Below are positions 55,401-63,147 of a stretch of DNA of 64,000 nucleotides, one piece after another (position 1 is the first letter of the stretch; each line of letters begins with the position of its first letter). This DNA is from Oasisia sp. SBJ-2009. Taxonomy: Eukaryota; Annelida; Polychaeta; Sabellida; Siboglinidae. The position numbers and the translations under genes were made by a program. The stretch is from positions 16,994,399 to 17,058,398 of the forward strand of contig OZ024865.1 of the NCBI GenBank assembly GCA_964017155.1, given 5' to 3'. A model generated the notes under the pieces. It saw nothing but the letters and a program-made list of their open reading frames with translations. It made no database searches and was not told the DNA's origin.

Positions 55401-57775
55401 CTATGTACCTATATATCTATTGCCACAGCATTATGGGAAATGACAGTTTAGTTACATCGTAGAACTTCATAGTAGATTATGTCTAAGACCTGTCTATTTC
55501 TAGTAACACAATCCTAGGCTATTAACTCTTTTTCCCTGGCCTAGTCAACAGGTTTGTCCAACTCAGCAACCCCTTGTCAATAAATTTTAACCCTGACCAA
55601 GGGCAGCAACCTTCTGCCCCCCTTCCACCCCCACCCCAGGCAGCAGCCAGCATCATTTACTGGTAAAGTGAATAATGACATTTTCTTTGCCTTGGCCTCT
55701 GGGATAGGAAGTTGTCAGGCCATTATTTATCAATTTTACAGTTCTGTGACCTGGGGGCCAGTCGGGCTCACAGAGTTCAACATCTGGGGACCCGACAGTA
55801 AATGTGGGGGCCAGCGGGCCCCTGGGCCCCCGCTAAATTCGAACCCTGCATATGTGACACAATTATAGTGTATGAATAATTGTCATTATTTGCCAGTGTA
55901 TATTTGTTAAAAAGCAATATTTTACTTTGATTGACCTAATAAATGCATCCGGTTAATCTAATTGACATATGTCATAGTAATTGTACTTTAACTAACTGTA
56001 TATGTTAACTGCATCATGCTTTATATGAATTTTCTAGGGTAAAAAAAACAGAATTTTGTCAACATATTGCCCCAACGTTGGCCTAATATTGGCACTACGT
56101 TGATTTAGGGTTGTTTGCCCAATGTCAGTCCAACGTTGGTTGATATTTGTGTAAAAAATGGAATTGCATAATTACGAAAACGGATACATACAAGCAGGAA
56201 ACGACCCAACAGCATCGCATTTACTACTAACAATTAGTATGTGCAAGAAAATCCTTTGTAAGAGCTCACAGATTCATCAAAAAATCTGCTCGACAAATAA
56301 CGAGACGAGTCGCCGCTATTTCTCGAGCAGCTCGACAAATAGCGAGTCGAGTCGCCGCTATTTCTCGAGCAGATCGATGGCTAAGAAAACTCGTTGTTTC
56401 TCATGAAAACGGATACATACAAGCATGAAACGACCCAACAGCATCGCATTTACTACTAACAATTAGTATGTGCAAGAAAATCCTTTGTAAGAGCTCACAG
56501 ATTCATCAAAAAATCTGCTCGACAAATAACGAGACGAGTCGCCGCTATTTCTCGAGCAGATCGATGGCTAAGAAAACTCGTTGTTTCTCATGAAAACGGA
56601 TACATACAAGCAGGAAACGACCCAACAGCATCGCATTTACTATTAACAATTAGTATGTGCAAGAAAATCCTTTGTAAGAACTCACAGATTCATAAAAAAA
56701 TCTGCTCGACAAATAACGAGACGAGTCGCCGCTATTTCTCGAGCAGCTCGACAAATACCTAACGAATCTGGCGTTATATCTCGAACAGCTCGACAAATAA
56801 AAACTGTCGATTGTCACACGTTCTTTGCTTCGTCTGTTCAATAACTGTACATGAGAACGCTTTATGAAGTTCTTTATTTGTGATACAACTCCCAGACATA
56901 CACTGCGGCTTTCACGCGACCTCGCCATCAGCGGCCCATCAGCAGCACAACAACAAGCCAACACAGGGAGGGTTCATTAACTCAATGACGTTACATCGAT
57001 AGGGACCTATTTCTCATCAGAACGGATAAATACAGACAGGAAACTTTCCAGCAGCGTTACATTTACTACAAACAGTTAGTCTGTCAACTTACATGCCATA
57101 ACAATACTCCTAAGTGCACGAATACGCATATCCAGATCTGCTCGAGAAATAAGGCGAGGTCGGTCCCTTATTTCCCGAGCAGCTCGACAAATAAGGCGAC
57201 GTCGGGCTGCTATTTCCCGAGCAGCTCGCTAAATAGCCAGTCCCTTTTTTTTATTAAATTGTTAGATGATGATTGTTTAGGCAAAAATATACTCAACTAT
57301 ACCAGTACCAAGACGAGTACTTCTGCCTCAACTCAGCCGTCATGTAACTTACTAAACGTGTTAACTTTGTCTTTGTAGTAATGTATTGTAGTGACACGTG
57401 TAATCTATGTATTGTTAAAATACGGAATATTCTGTATTAATTATGAGATGAATATTACATCCTTCATAAAGGCAACGGAGCCCGTCCCTTATTTTTCGTC
57501 TGGCAGGCGGCAACTGTACGTAAGACTATTGATGTAACCCGTACCTCTTCAAATCCCATTTCGAAGAGACATTCCATAGCTCCATTGATGGGTAACAAAC
57601 GTTTCTCGACTATCGGATTTCCAACTCTTATTTGACGGTATTTTATATTTTCTGGGTCATTGAGGACATTGTTCGCAAACCTGAGTAACAAGTTTGTCAC
57701 ATCCAGAAAAACATCTCTAGGGTTTTCAAGAAGTTGTTGGATACCGGTCGATAAAACCTTTCCAGAAGAAGCCAT
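46055..57775 (-). CDS. NGLY1: Peptide:N-glycanase (complete gene, five coding exons)
   Basis: This enzyme removes N-glycans from misfolded glycoproteins in the cytosol by cleaving the glycan-asparagine amide bond, acting in ER-associated degradation. Coding exons, 5' to 3': 57775-57545, 49944-49759, 49064-47888, 47317-47204, 46233-46055. They join in phase to 1887 bases (628 residues; the human protein has 654). Domains: N-terminal PUB (residues 1-77 and on), zinc-binding and transglutaminase-like core (about 200-370) with Cys281, His308 and Asp325 as catalytic triad, and C-terminal PAW. Only five coding exons is few for this gene. Intron 1 is 7.6 kb because of a foldback element. It shares its promoter region with SETD6. 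Confidence 0.95.
46303..46470. repeat. (GT)n microsatellite in NGLY1 intron 4
   Basis: A GT run of about 70 bp followed by interrupted GT blocks (ggtgtgtg, tttgtg) to about 46470. Confidence 0.95.
46480..47200. other. NGLY1 intron 4, distal part
   Basis: No element with defined ends or extra exon is seen in the rest of this intron. Confidence 0.5.
47204..47317 (-). CDS. NGLY1: NGLY1 exon 4 (PAW domain)
   Basis: Acceptor ...gtttctgctcag, donor GTAGGT, 114 bp, phase 1 at both ends. It encodes TGLAVDQVDIQALSTCFEDG and VLWRLCGGEQCALLPS, matching the middle of the PAW domain between the SWKF region and the last exon. Confidence 0.88.
47715..47880 (-). mobile_element. CR1/L2 LINE 3' fragment next to an NGLY1 splice donor
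   Basis: The minus strand reads APILWNMLPSSFGSVENISR and FCQHLKRYLYL, the C-terminal end of the same LINE type as the copy at 9254-10768. It begins within about 20 bp of the exon 3 donor and is in frame with exon 3. Confidence 0.85.
47888..49064 (-). CDS. NGLY1: NGLY1 exon 3 (transglutaminase core and start of PAW)
   Basis: A single 1177-bp exon, acceptor ...tttgtgttgcag, donor GTTGGT. It carries zinc-binding pairs CVQC (Cys223, Cys226) and CATC (Cys255, Cys258), the nucleophile in [20 protein letters not shown] (Cys281), DHVWTEV (His308) and HCDSCE (Asp325); the spacing 27 and 17 between the three catalytic residues equals that in human NGLY1. It ends in SATITWKFDFS at the start of the PAW middle part. 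The GTTGGT donor is weak. If the intron is retained, the frame stays open for about 70 more codons through a LINE fragment. Confidence 0.95.
49091..49322. mobile_element. MITE in NGLY1 intron 2
   Basis: Ends are CAGGGGTCGAAATAG and, inverted, CAGGGGTAGAAATAA. The interior repeats the words ggactacc/ggtagtcc in both orientations. An eroded relative is near 23960-24035. Confidence 0.75.
49330..49755. other. NGLY1 intron 2, remainder
   Basis: AT-rich intron with short words such as aggtcatga/gtcatgacataaaca recurring between 49390 and 49680, a weak degenerate repeat. No gene. Confidence 0.5.
49759..49944 (-). CDS. NGLY1: NGLY1 exon 2 (end of PUB and linker)
   Basis: Acceptor ...acttgctgcag, donor GTAAGT, 186 bp, phase 0 at both ends. 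It starts DGEHLTLPQHALLDRTRKVR, which follows the MGFEE of exon 1 exactly as in other animal NGLY1 proteins, then a low-complexity linker (SPGGATGAEA). Confidence 0.92.
50182..51545. repeat. Left arm: tandem array with 187/229-bp alternating units
   Basis: The marker ttagccatcgatctgctcga starts at 50461, 50648, 50877, 51064, 51293 and 51480: spacings 187, 229, 187, 229, 187. The longer units carry an extra 42-bp block (aacgccaactcgactcgcta...). This makes a higher-order repeat of 416 bp. Each unit contains palindromic blocks such as tcgagctgctcga. Confidence 0.9.
51560..52235. other. Centre of the foldback element, left part
   Basis: AT-rich sequence with a (TA)n run (about 51982-52015) and repeated wording (actgatttgtgagtttt / ctgatttgtgagttta at 51850 and 52112) that indicates a rough internal duplication of about 265 bp. 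No gene. Confidence 0.5.
52239..52424. repeat. (CA)n microsatellite
   Basis: Two long CA runs (52239-52315 and about 52360-52422) separated by a short complex stretch. Confidence 0.95.
52560..53590. other. Centre of the foldback element, possible captured sequence
   Basis: No known coding domain is visible on either strand. The composition differs from the arms and may be captured host sequence. It ends where the 509-bp duplication starts. Confidence 0.4.
53596..54714. repeat. Direct duplication with 509-bp period
   Basis: The sequence from ttctattagaagttta (53596) is repeated from 54105, with high similarity through ccacatgtcagagaatgta, gagagggctatttctttgag and cctcaaaactatattacata. The second copy gained a TA/GT microsatellite (about 54215-54300) and then the CAGGGTT element at 54715. 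Confidence 0.88.
54715..55849. mobile_element. CAGGGTT-family transposon, 1135 bp, with exact empty site
   Basis: It runs from CAGGGTTAGAATTTAGCC to ...GCTAAATTCGAACCCTG, flanked by CATATG (54709-54714 and 55850-55855). The paralogous first repeat copy (about 54070) has the uninterrupted sequence ttacatatgtgacac, so the insertion is proven within the window. Subterminal regions are G/C-rich (gtgggggccagcagggcccc). No transposase. An alternative reading is ATAT with ends starting GCAGGG. Confidence 0.85.
55856..56159. other. Centre of the foldback element, right part
   Basis: Continues the 509-bp duplication briefly, then AT-rich sequence with loose repeats around caacgttgg (56070-56140). No gene. 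Confidence 0.45.
56160..57244. repeat. Right arm: inverted 187-bp tandem array
   Basis: Same repeat as the left arm in opposite orientation: gatcgatggctaagaaaact at 56372 and 56559 (187 bp apart). Distal to about 56800 the units are strongly diverged but keep the blocks ctgctcgagaaataa and ccgagcagctcg up to the end. Confidence 0.88.
57254..57540. other. NGLY1 intron 1, proximal part
   Basis: About 290 bp of intron between exon 1 and the foldback element. Nothing recognised. Confidence 0.5.
57545..57775 (-). CDS. NGLY1: NGLY1 exon 1 (PUB domain, start codon)
   Basis: ATG at 57775; 231 bp (77 codons), phase 0, donor GTACGG. It encodes the PUB domain that binds p97/VCP in the family: VFLDVTNLLLRFANNVLND, EKRLLPINGAMECLFEMGFE. 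The start gives a length and N-terminus like those of other NGLY1 proteins. Confidence 0.95.
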
Positions 57776-58257
57776 TTTTTTTAAATGGCAAAATGTATGC
57801 TGGCTGCTGTGAAATTGATGTTATTCCCAAATGTGAGGATCGTAGCGTTGCCATTGCAATATATGTGCTCGTTCCTTGACATAATTCCCCCGTATCTTGG
57901 TTGTATAAAGTTAACTGAATAACTGGCACTGAATCAGATAACGTTATACACCAAAATAAGACGTTTGATTTGTGCTACCCGTTATAGTGAAGGGACCAGA
58001 CCTGTATTTTTAGCCCACTTTTTAGGTACACACGCCAGTGATTTTATTTCGCTGCAGGTGATTACGTCAGTACCAGCTTTCACTACCCATGGCACATCCC
58101 TTTAAAAACACCTCCTTTAACGTCACGTAATGAAATCCCCCAGCGAAGAGTGTGGTCGGCAATTTAAGTCCTTAAAAAAGCAAGCGGAAGGAAACAAATT
58201 CAGGTCTGACCCCATTTGGTCGCGCCGTGCTACGGTTGTACATGTGCTCGTTTAACG
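57776..58257. promoter_or_regulatory. Bidirectional promoter region of NGLY1 and SETD6
   Basis: The two start codons face away from each other across 482 bp. No TATA box stands out on either side, as is common for head-to-head housekeeping gene pairs. Both promoters must lie here unless there are remote 5' exons. Confidence 0.7.
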
Positions 58258-58386
58258 ATGGAGCCGAACACAAGTTTAACTAGAGGCATCAAAAGAACCG
58301 CAGCAAGCCTGACAGAGTCAGACGAAGTTCGGATCAAGACTTTCTTGGATTGGTGTAAACGCGAATGTTTAGGTGTAAGTGAAAAG
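58258..58386 (+). CDS. SETD6: SETD6 exon 1
   Basis: The ATG at 58258 starts 43 codons with [19 protein letters not shown], as at the N-terminus of SETD6 (a CFLSWCRR-like helix). I prefer the donor after GAAAAG (GTGGGT), which makes the join VSEK-VKIG in frame; an upstream GTGTAA site is less consistent. Confidence 0.8.
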
Positions 58387-61300
58387 GTGGGTTATTTGTA
58401 ATTTGTTACATTTGAACGCTGACATAAATCATCAACACGCAAAGGCGCTGGAGTCAGACCACATTTGCATTTTCCATTGGCATAGGCGACCATTATAACG
58501 TTTCCTTAATTTCCTATTAATCTTGATGAGATCTGCTATTGGAAATTTCACAACATATTTACCCTCCATATACAGAGGTTCAGTGAAAAATTCGTTAACT
58601 TTTAATACCTCAGGCTCCCACAAACTTCTTTCAAACCTTACACCCCTCCATTTCGGATTGTCCCTGATTTAGTGATTACATCACCAAGCAAAATGACAAC
58701 TGTATTAATACGCAGAGATGCACCGACTGACAGCTGTAATAATTTGACAGCTCTGGTGCCACGCTGCAAAAAATACATTATTTCTACTCACCCCTGCAAA
58801 CAAGGACCCGTGATTTCACCAGTTCCGTAAGTGAATTCACGAGTTCAACTGGTTCAATTCACGTGAATTCACCAGATTCTGTTGACAAATTTGGTGTGTC
58901 AAATACGTGTTTCCCATGAAATCACGAGTTTTTTCACGTGATGACACGTACCAGTGAATCCGTGCCAGTTTTGACCCAGTACGACTCGTGTCAAACTCGT
59001 TCAAAACTCGTGACAACAGGCAGAACACGTGTATTCACGTCAATACACGTGAAAACACGTACTGGTGGAGCGGTACCAATTATGAACCAGTATGACACCT
59101 GCCAACTGGTTCAGAAATGGTTCCTTGTTTGCTGGGACAGCACACTACATAATGCATGTGCTCACAGAAATTCAGACAACCTGCATAATGCTGGATGAAC
59201 ACCTTATTCGGGTCTTACATCAGCTGGTACCGCAAAGTACCAAATGTAAGGAGTCGTTGTGATGCCGAAAGTTGGTAGATGGCGATGGTATATAGCGCTT
59301 TGCAAAAATTATGATTTCACACAGAACCCGGTTTGATAATAAATTAAGAAGACCATTCAAAGCTGTTCATGTCGTTAACGTAACGTGTTGACTAAATCTA
59401 AAATATTAATGAATTAAATAAGCCGACTTCCATCCAGCTAAACACCCCGCCTGATTGCCCTTGGCTCTGGCTATTCGCAGAGCAGTGACCTCATGCACTG
59501 CTCTGCGAATTAGGAAAATTGTTGCTTGTATTCGCAGAGCAGACCTGTAGGAAAGGGTGTTTATTGGATAATTACAACTCAGCAGTGCATAGGTTTTATT
59601 AGCTGTTTACTAAAAACAGTTGGTGTGTGTAAAGAATTTTTTCTAAATGCTATGGCATAGTATTTAGAATTTTTTGTTAGGACAGCATAGTCTATGCATG
59701 ACTATGCTGTCCTAACAATGCATGTCGAAGCGAGATATGTGAATAGTGTATCGACTCTAGCGAGAGGTGCGGATAGTCTAGTGGGTAGCATTTCTGCCTG
59801 TTATGCTGGAAAAATCTGAAATGTAAATAATTAGTAGCTCTTCATTATAGCCCTATTTTCTGTTACTTTCTTGGTTTGTTCAATAGCTGTTATTTTTTTA
59901 AGCCTCAGGACTGTATTATGACAATAACATTTCTGAGTTTGTTCTGCATTTTTTAAAGAGAAGCGTCTACACTGAGCCGACTGAGGTAGTGATTTGTGCA
60001 TAATACGAGTCACAAAATTATCGATTTTTTATTTTATACAGAGCTCTGCCTTTGGTTATCTGAGACTGCCCATTATAAAACTCCTCCTTCTTTTTGTACT
60101 TGATTAAGTAATGTCGCTGCTCTGCGAATAGTGGCAAGTGTGCCCTTAGCCCCTTACCTTCCCATATCCTTGCAAAACCTTGCAAAACACTTTAGTAAAG
60201 GATATAACCATTGGCACGACACTCCCTACAGTGGACGAACTCTACGAAACATATATGATGAAAAAACAAAGGACATCTTAAAGGACACTTCTCACCCATT
60301 GCACAAATTCTACTATGTTGCACAATCACGTTGTAGGTACATTTCCGAAAGAACACGCACAGGCCATTATCGAAACACATTTCTTCCAACTTCTGTTAGG
60401 CTACTAAACGCGAAATCGGGGAGGGGAAAATGATCGGGGAGGATGGGGGGATACAATGGAGTACACTACTTTCCTACAACTTTGCACTGTCACTACTAAT
60501 TATCACTACTAATGTTGTTGGGTTATGTTGTGTCATGTGAATATTTACCACAAGAATTTCCTCTTTGGGGACTATTAAAGGTTATTGTATTGTATTGTAT
60601 TGTATTGTATTGTATTGTATTGTATTGTATTGTATTGTATTGTATTGTATTGTATTGTATTGTATTGTATTGTATACACTTGAAATATCTGAATGCCAGA
60701 TCCCAAACATATTCCCTTCATACACCATGTTTCAGGTGAAGATTGGTTGTGAAGGTTCGTGCGCCCAGTTTGGTATGGTGGCGACAGCAGACATCTCGGA
60801 GGGTGAACACCTGTTTGAAATACCCCACCAGCTGCTCCTTACCCCAGATACCTCAGCTATAGCACAGCTGCTTCAGAAGGGTAAGTTTAGCCCTTGGTTA
60901 CCCTTCCAGGGCCCAGTTTCATAAGGCTGTGTAACTTTACGTGCAATTACGCGGTCTACTGGTTGCAGCTAACAGCGAATAGTCAATGCAGCTTACGGCC
61001 GGTTTCACGAGACCAATTTAGAATTTGCACCACTAAATCGACTTAGAATTTACCTAGAACTTTAGTTAGGTCGCTGTGGGGAATCCCTGTATTTGTGCTG
61101 TGTCTGAACAACCTTTTTCTTTCTAGCTGCCACCTTTATCATTTGCATAGCAAATGGGAAGCTATGATGAATGTAAAGGATATCCAGTGTAAACATTAAA
61201 AACAATTTTGTTGAGGGTGGGCGTATCGGGAGCATACCGTACATATTTCAACTTCGGGAGCATACCGTAAATATTTCAAATAGCGTAAAGTTATGCCTAC

Positions 61301-63147
61301 TAAATACATGGTGCAGCTAAGTACAATTATGGAGCAGACTCATGAAATGCAACTAGCGCAACTTTACGACGTTTTAGGCTTTCGACGGGTTATCGCCCGC
61401 TACGATGTCTTAAAGGACAAAAAAAGGCTACGGCTTCGTGTCATACACCTAATAGAGTTTATACAAAGTAACAATTTCCACATATACTCAATTTTTTAAC
61501 GTCAGCGGTTTACTCAGAATGTAACTTTAAAGTCTAAAATTCTAACGAAATCCACGATGGTCTAGACGCCGCCATAGGTGAAGGGTTAATTTGGCTTGGC
61601 CATTCAGCGCGCGGCATTCTATATCTCGGTCAGCTTCCGGCGACGTCGTTAAGGGTCAACAACTTCGAGTCTTCGACAGTTCGTTCAGTTGGTGTGACAT
61701 CTAGCAGCTGCTTATAGACGTATATCTAAATCTGTGGTTAAATCTATGGTAAACTTTAGTAATTATGCCTTCGTGTTCGGCATACGGTTGCAATAATAGT
61801 TGAAACAACCGGTAGTATTGAAGCAATGGATTCACGTTGGTGATTTGCGGGCGTACTGTTTGGCACTTTGCTCGGTCCATTTTGAGGAGAAATGCTTTGA
61901 TGTAGACATGTATCATCAGTTGATGGGATGATTTCAGCGATAACAATAATAGACAACTTTATATTTACCGTCATCAGCATGTTACGCGCGTTGCCGAGTT
62001 GCAGCCATTTCATGACAACAGCCAAACCCTATGCAGGGAATCTACGTGGAGAGCGCCTCGATCACCGTCGTGACGTCATTCTTCGTCTAAGATGGGGTAG
62101 CGCATAGAATTTGGATGGCTGGGTGTTAAAAAATATTTTTCTGATAAACCGCTGGCGTTAAAAAATTGAGTATATGTGGAAATTGTTACTTTATATTAAC
62201 TCTATTAGGTGTATGCCACGTAAAAGTTAACTTTGTTTGTCCTTTAAGTACGCTCCATGAAACTGGGCCCAGGTAATGAACAGGTCTGTCAGTGAGTAAA
62301 GTGTAAAGCACATTTGAGAACTCTTGAGGATTGGAATTGGATACTGCACTATATAAGAACTTACCTGTGCTTGTGCTTACATGATCTGTGAGGAGAAGTT
62401 TGGTGTAGGTGATCTGACCGTGGTCATTTTCATGGTTAGGTCAGAATCTGAAAGTTCGCTGTGCAGAATCCTGTCAGCCTATACGCATTTCACACCTCAG
62501 TGCGTGACAAATGTGTTTTGTTTAGACCACCCAAGGTGTTGGTGATAATGGACCTCAAGGAAGCGCGAGGGGAAGATTTAACAAAATAGTGACTCACTGG
62601 CTTATTTTGAATGCTGCCTAACAAACATTTCACTAAGAAACATATATTATGTAAGAATAAGTAATACTTATACATATACCCCGGGTATACACACACACGC
62701 ACACAATCCTAGAAATAATTAAATGGCAGTTATGGCACTCTTGGACATTGCTTGATTTTGTTACTTTGATTTAGTTTTGTCTTTTTAGCAGATGAATGGA
62801 TCCAAATACATGTAATTTAGCATCATTTTAGATGAAAGTCACAGTGATGCTAATGTATTTAGAGCTGCTGGAAAAGGTCAAAAAGGTCAAACTAAACTGA
62901 AGTAAGAAAATCAAGTAATTTTCAAGCATGTCAGTAGATTATTTCCAGGACTACACCTCTTAAAATCTGAGAATTATCTGACCGCGTATTCTGTTTCAGA
63001 GAAAGACAGCATTAAAAGTGGCAGTGGGTGGGTGCCCCTTCTGCTCGCCCTCATGTACGAGTACACCAACCCCTCCTCCAGGTGGCGCCCCTACACACAA
63101 CTCGTGCCCGACTTTGATGAGCTCGATCTACCAATGTTCTGGCCCAA
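58258..63147 (+). CDS. SETD6: SETD6-type protein lysine methyltransferase (5' part; continues past the window)
   Basis: Three exons are visible: 58258-58386, 60736-60880 and 63000-63147, joining in phases 0 and 1 to about 140 codons. SETD6 is a nuclear SET-domain enzyme that monomethylates lysines, including one in the NF-kappaB subunit RelA in mammals. The window covers its N-terminus and the first part of the SET domain ([20 protein letters not shown]) and start of the insert ([20 protein letters not shown] ... LDLPMFWPK). The catalytic end (NHxxxxN, GxxxxNxYG motifs) lies beyond 64000. Introns 1 and 2 are filled with transposons. Confidence 0.88.
58435..58675 (-). other. Unidentified minus-strand open frame in SETD6 intron 1
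   Basis: About 78 codons are open, reading [20 protein letters not shown], then [20 protein letters not shown], and a stop after SDSSAFAC. The composition looks protein-like, not random, but I do not recognise it. It may be a retrocopy or transposon fragment. Confidence 0.3.
58792..59135. mobile_element. Palindrome-rich MITE, about 344 bp
   Basis: The ends, ccctgcaaacaaggacc and its near-complement (ggttccttgtttgctggg), define a TIR element. The interior is packed with cacgtg, acgtgaa, ttcacg, actcgtg, accagt and actggt words in both orientations, so it can fold in many ways. Confidence 0.7.
59140..59455. other. SETD6 intron 1 spacer
   Basis: No gene or defined element is visible between the two small transposons. 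Confidence 0.45.
59676..59716. repeat. Perfect 16-bp hairpin
   Basis: gttaggacagcatagt and actatgctgtcctaac pair perfectly around a 9-base loop. Just upstream, tctaaatgctatggcatagt and following bases form another imperfect stem. Confidence 0.9.
59757..59815 (+). pseudogene. Possible tRNA-derived relic
   Basis: gtctagtgggtagcatttct and gcctgttatgctgg resemble the D-arm/A-box and anticodon arm of a tRNA of the Asp/Gly type. No B box or acceptor stem follows, so this would be a worn tRNA pseudogene or a SINE head. Confidence 0.3.
60150..60676 (+). mobile_element. LINE 3' end with (TATTG)n tail, 60 bp before SETD6 exon 2
   Basis: A plus-strand frame reads [20 protein letters not shown] and [18 protein letters not shown], the C-terminus of a LINE ORF2. 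It is followed by an untranslated tail and about 18 TATTG units (60585-60676), a repeat tail typical of some LINE clades. The copy is 5'-truncated and its tail ends 59 bp before the exon 2 acceptor. Confidence 0.8.
60736..60880 (+). CDS. SETD6: SETD6 exon 2 (start of SET domain)
   Basis: Acceptor ...ccatgtttcag, donor GTAAGT, 145 bp. It encodes [40 protein letters not shown], the first strands of the SET domain that contribute to cofactor binding. Confidence 0.9.
60909..62272. mobile_element. Outer TIR element in SETD6 intron 2
   Basis: GGGCCCAGTTTCAT near 60909 and its complement near 62272 face each other. The left subterminal part has a second similar block (ggccggtttcacgagacc, 60998). 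The TTAA element at 61414-62243 lies inside it near its right end. No coding capacity of its own is seen. Confidence 0.55.
61414..62243 (+). mobile_element. Small Kolobok-like TTAA element with THAP relic, 830 bp
   Basis: TTAA flanks both sides (61410-61413, 62244-62247). The TIRs of about 110 bp begin AGGACAAA and share catacacctaatagagtt and acaatttccacatatactca. Inside, a plus-strand relic starts [12 protein letters not shown] (61765) and, after a deletion, reads [20 protein letters not shown] (about 61860), the C2CH THAP DNA-binding pattern. THAP with TTAA targets points to Kolobok. Confidence 0.75.
62285..62375 (-). mobile_element. L2-like 3' tail fragment, inverted copy
   Basis: The minus strand reads gttcttatatagtgcagtat ... 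gtgctttacactttactc, as at 20840-21060 but without the hairpin MITE. Confidence 0.65.
62380..62995. other. SETD6 intron 2, distal part
   Basis: No element with defined ends. A polypyrimidine-poor but usable acceptor (tattctgtttcag) ends the intron. Confidence 0.5.
63000..63147 (+). CDS. SETD6: SETD6 exon 3
   Basis: Acceptor ...ttctgtttcag, donor GTAGGA, 148 bp, entered in phase 1. It encodes [40 protein letters not shown] and FWPK, a highly conserved SETD6 segment. Confidence 0.9.

Larger units (their letters stand above)
50182..57244. mobile_element. Large foldback transposon, 7063 bp, in NGLY1 intron 1
   Basis: Left and right arms are inverted copies of the same 187-bp tandem repeat family and end in similar termini (ggctcaggctatttcccgag at the left; gggactggctatttagcgag, reading inward on the other strand, at the right). 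TTTTTTTTA stands outside both ends (50173-50181 and 57245-57253), a possible 9-bp target duplication though in poly(T). Foldback arms of tandem repeats and 9-bp duplications recall MuDR/Rehavkus-type foldback elements. The 4.6-kb centre has microsatellites, a 509-bp duplication and another transposon, but no transposase. It accounts for nearly all of NGLY1 intron 1. Confidence 0.7.
59465..60140. mobile_element. Small foldback element with 9-bp target duplication, 676 bp
   Basis: TGCCCTTGG (59456-59464) and TGCCCTTAG (60141-60149) flank it. The arms contain ctattcgcagagcag and its complement, and the left arm repeats the block twice more in both orientations (59495, 59530). This design (palindromic blocks around gagcag, 9-bp duplication) resembles the large foldback element in NGLY1 intron 1. 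No coding capacity. Confidence 0.65.

Noticed and set aside
60909..61499. Open frame at 61293-61499 as a SETD6 exon
   Set aside because: It overlaps the TIR of the TTAA element and has no SET similarity; exon phases join without it.
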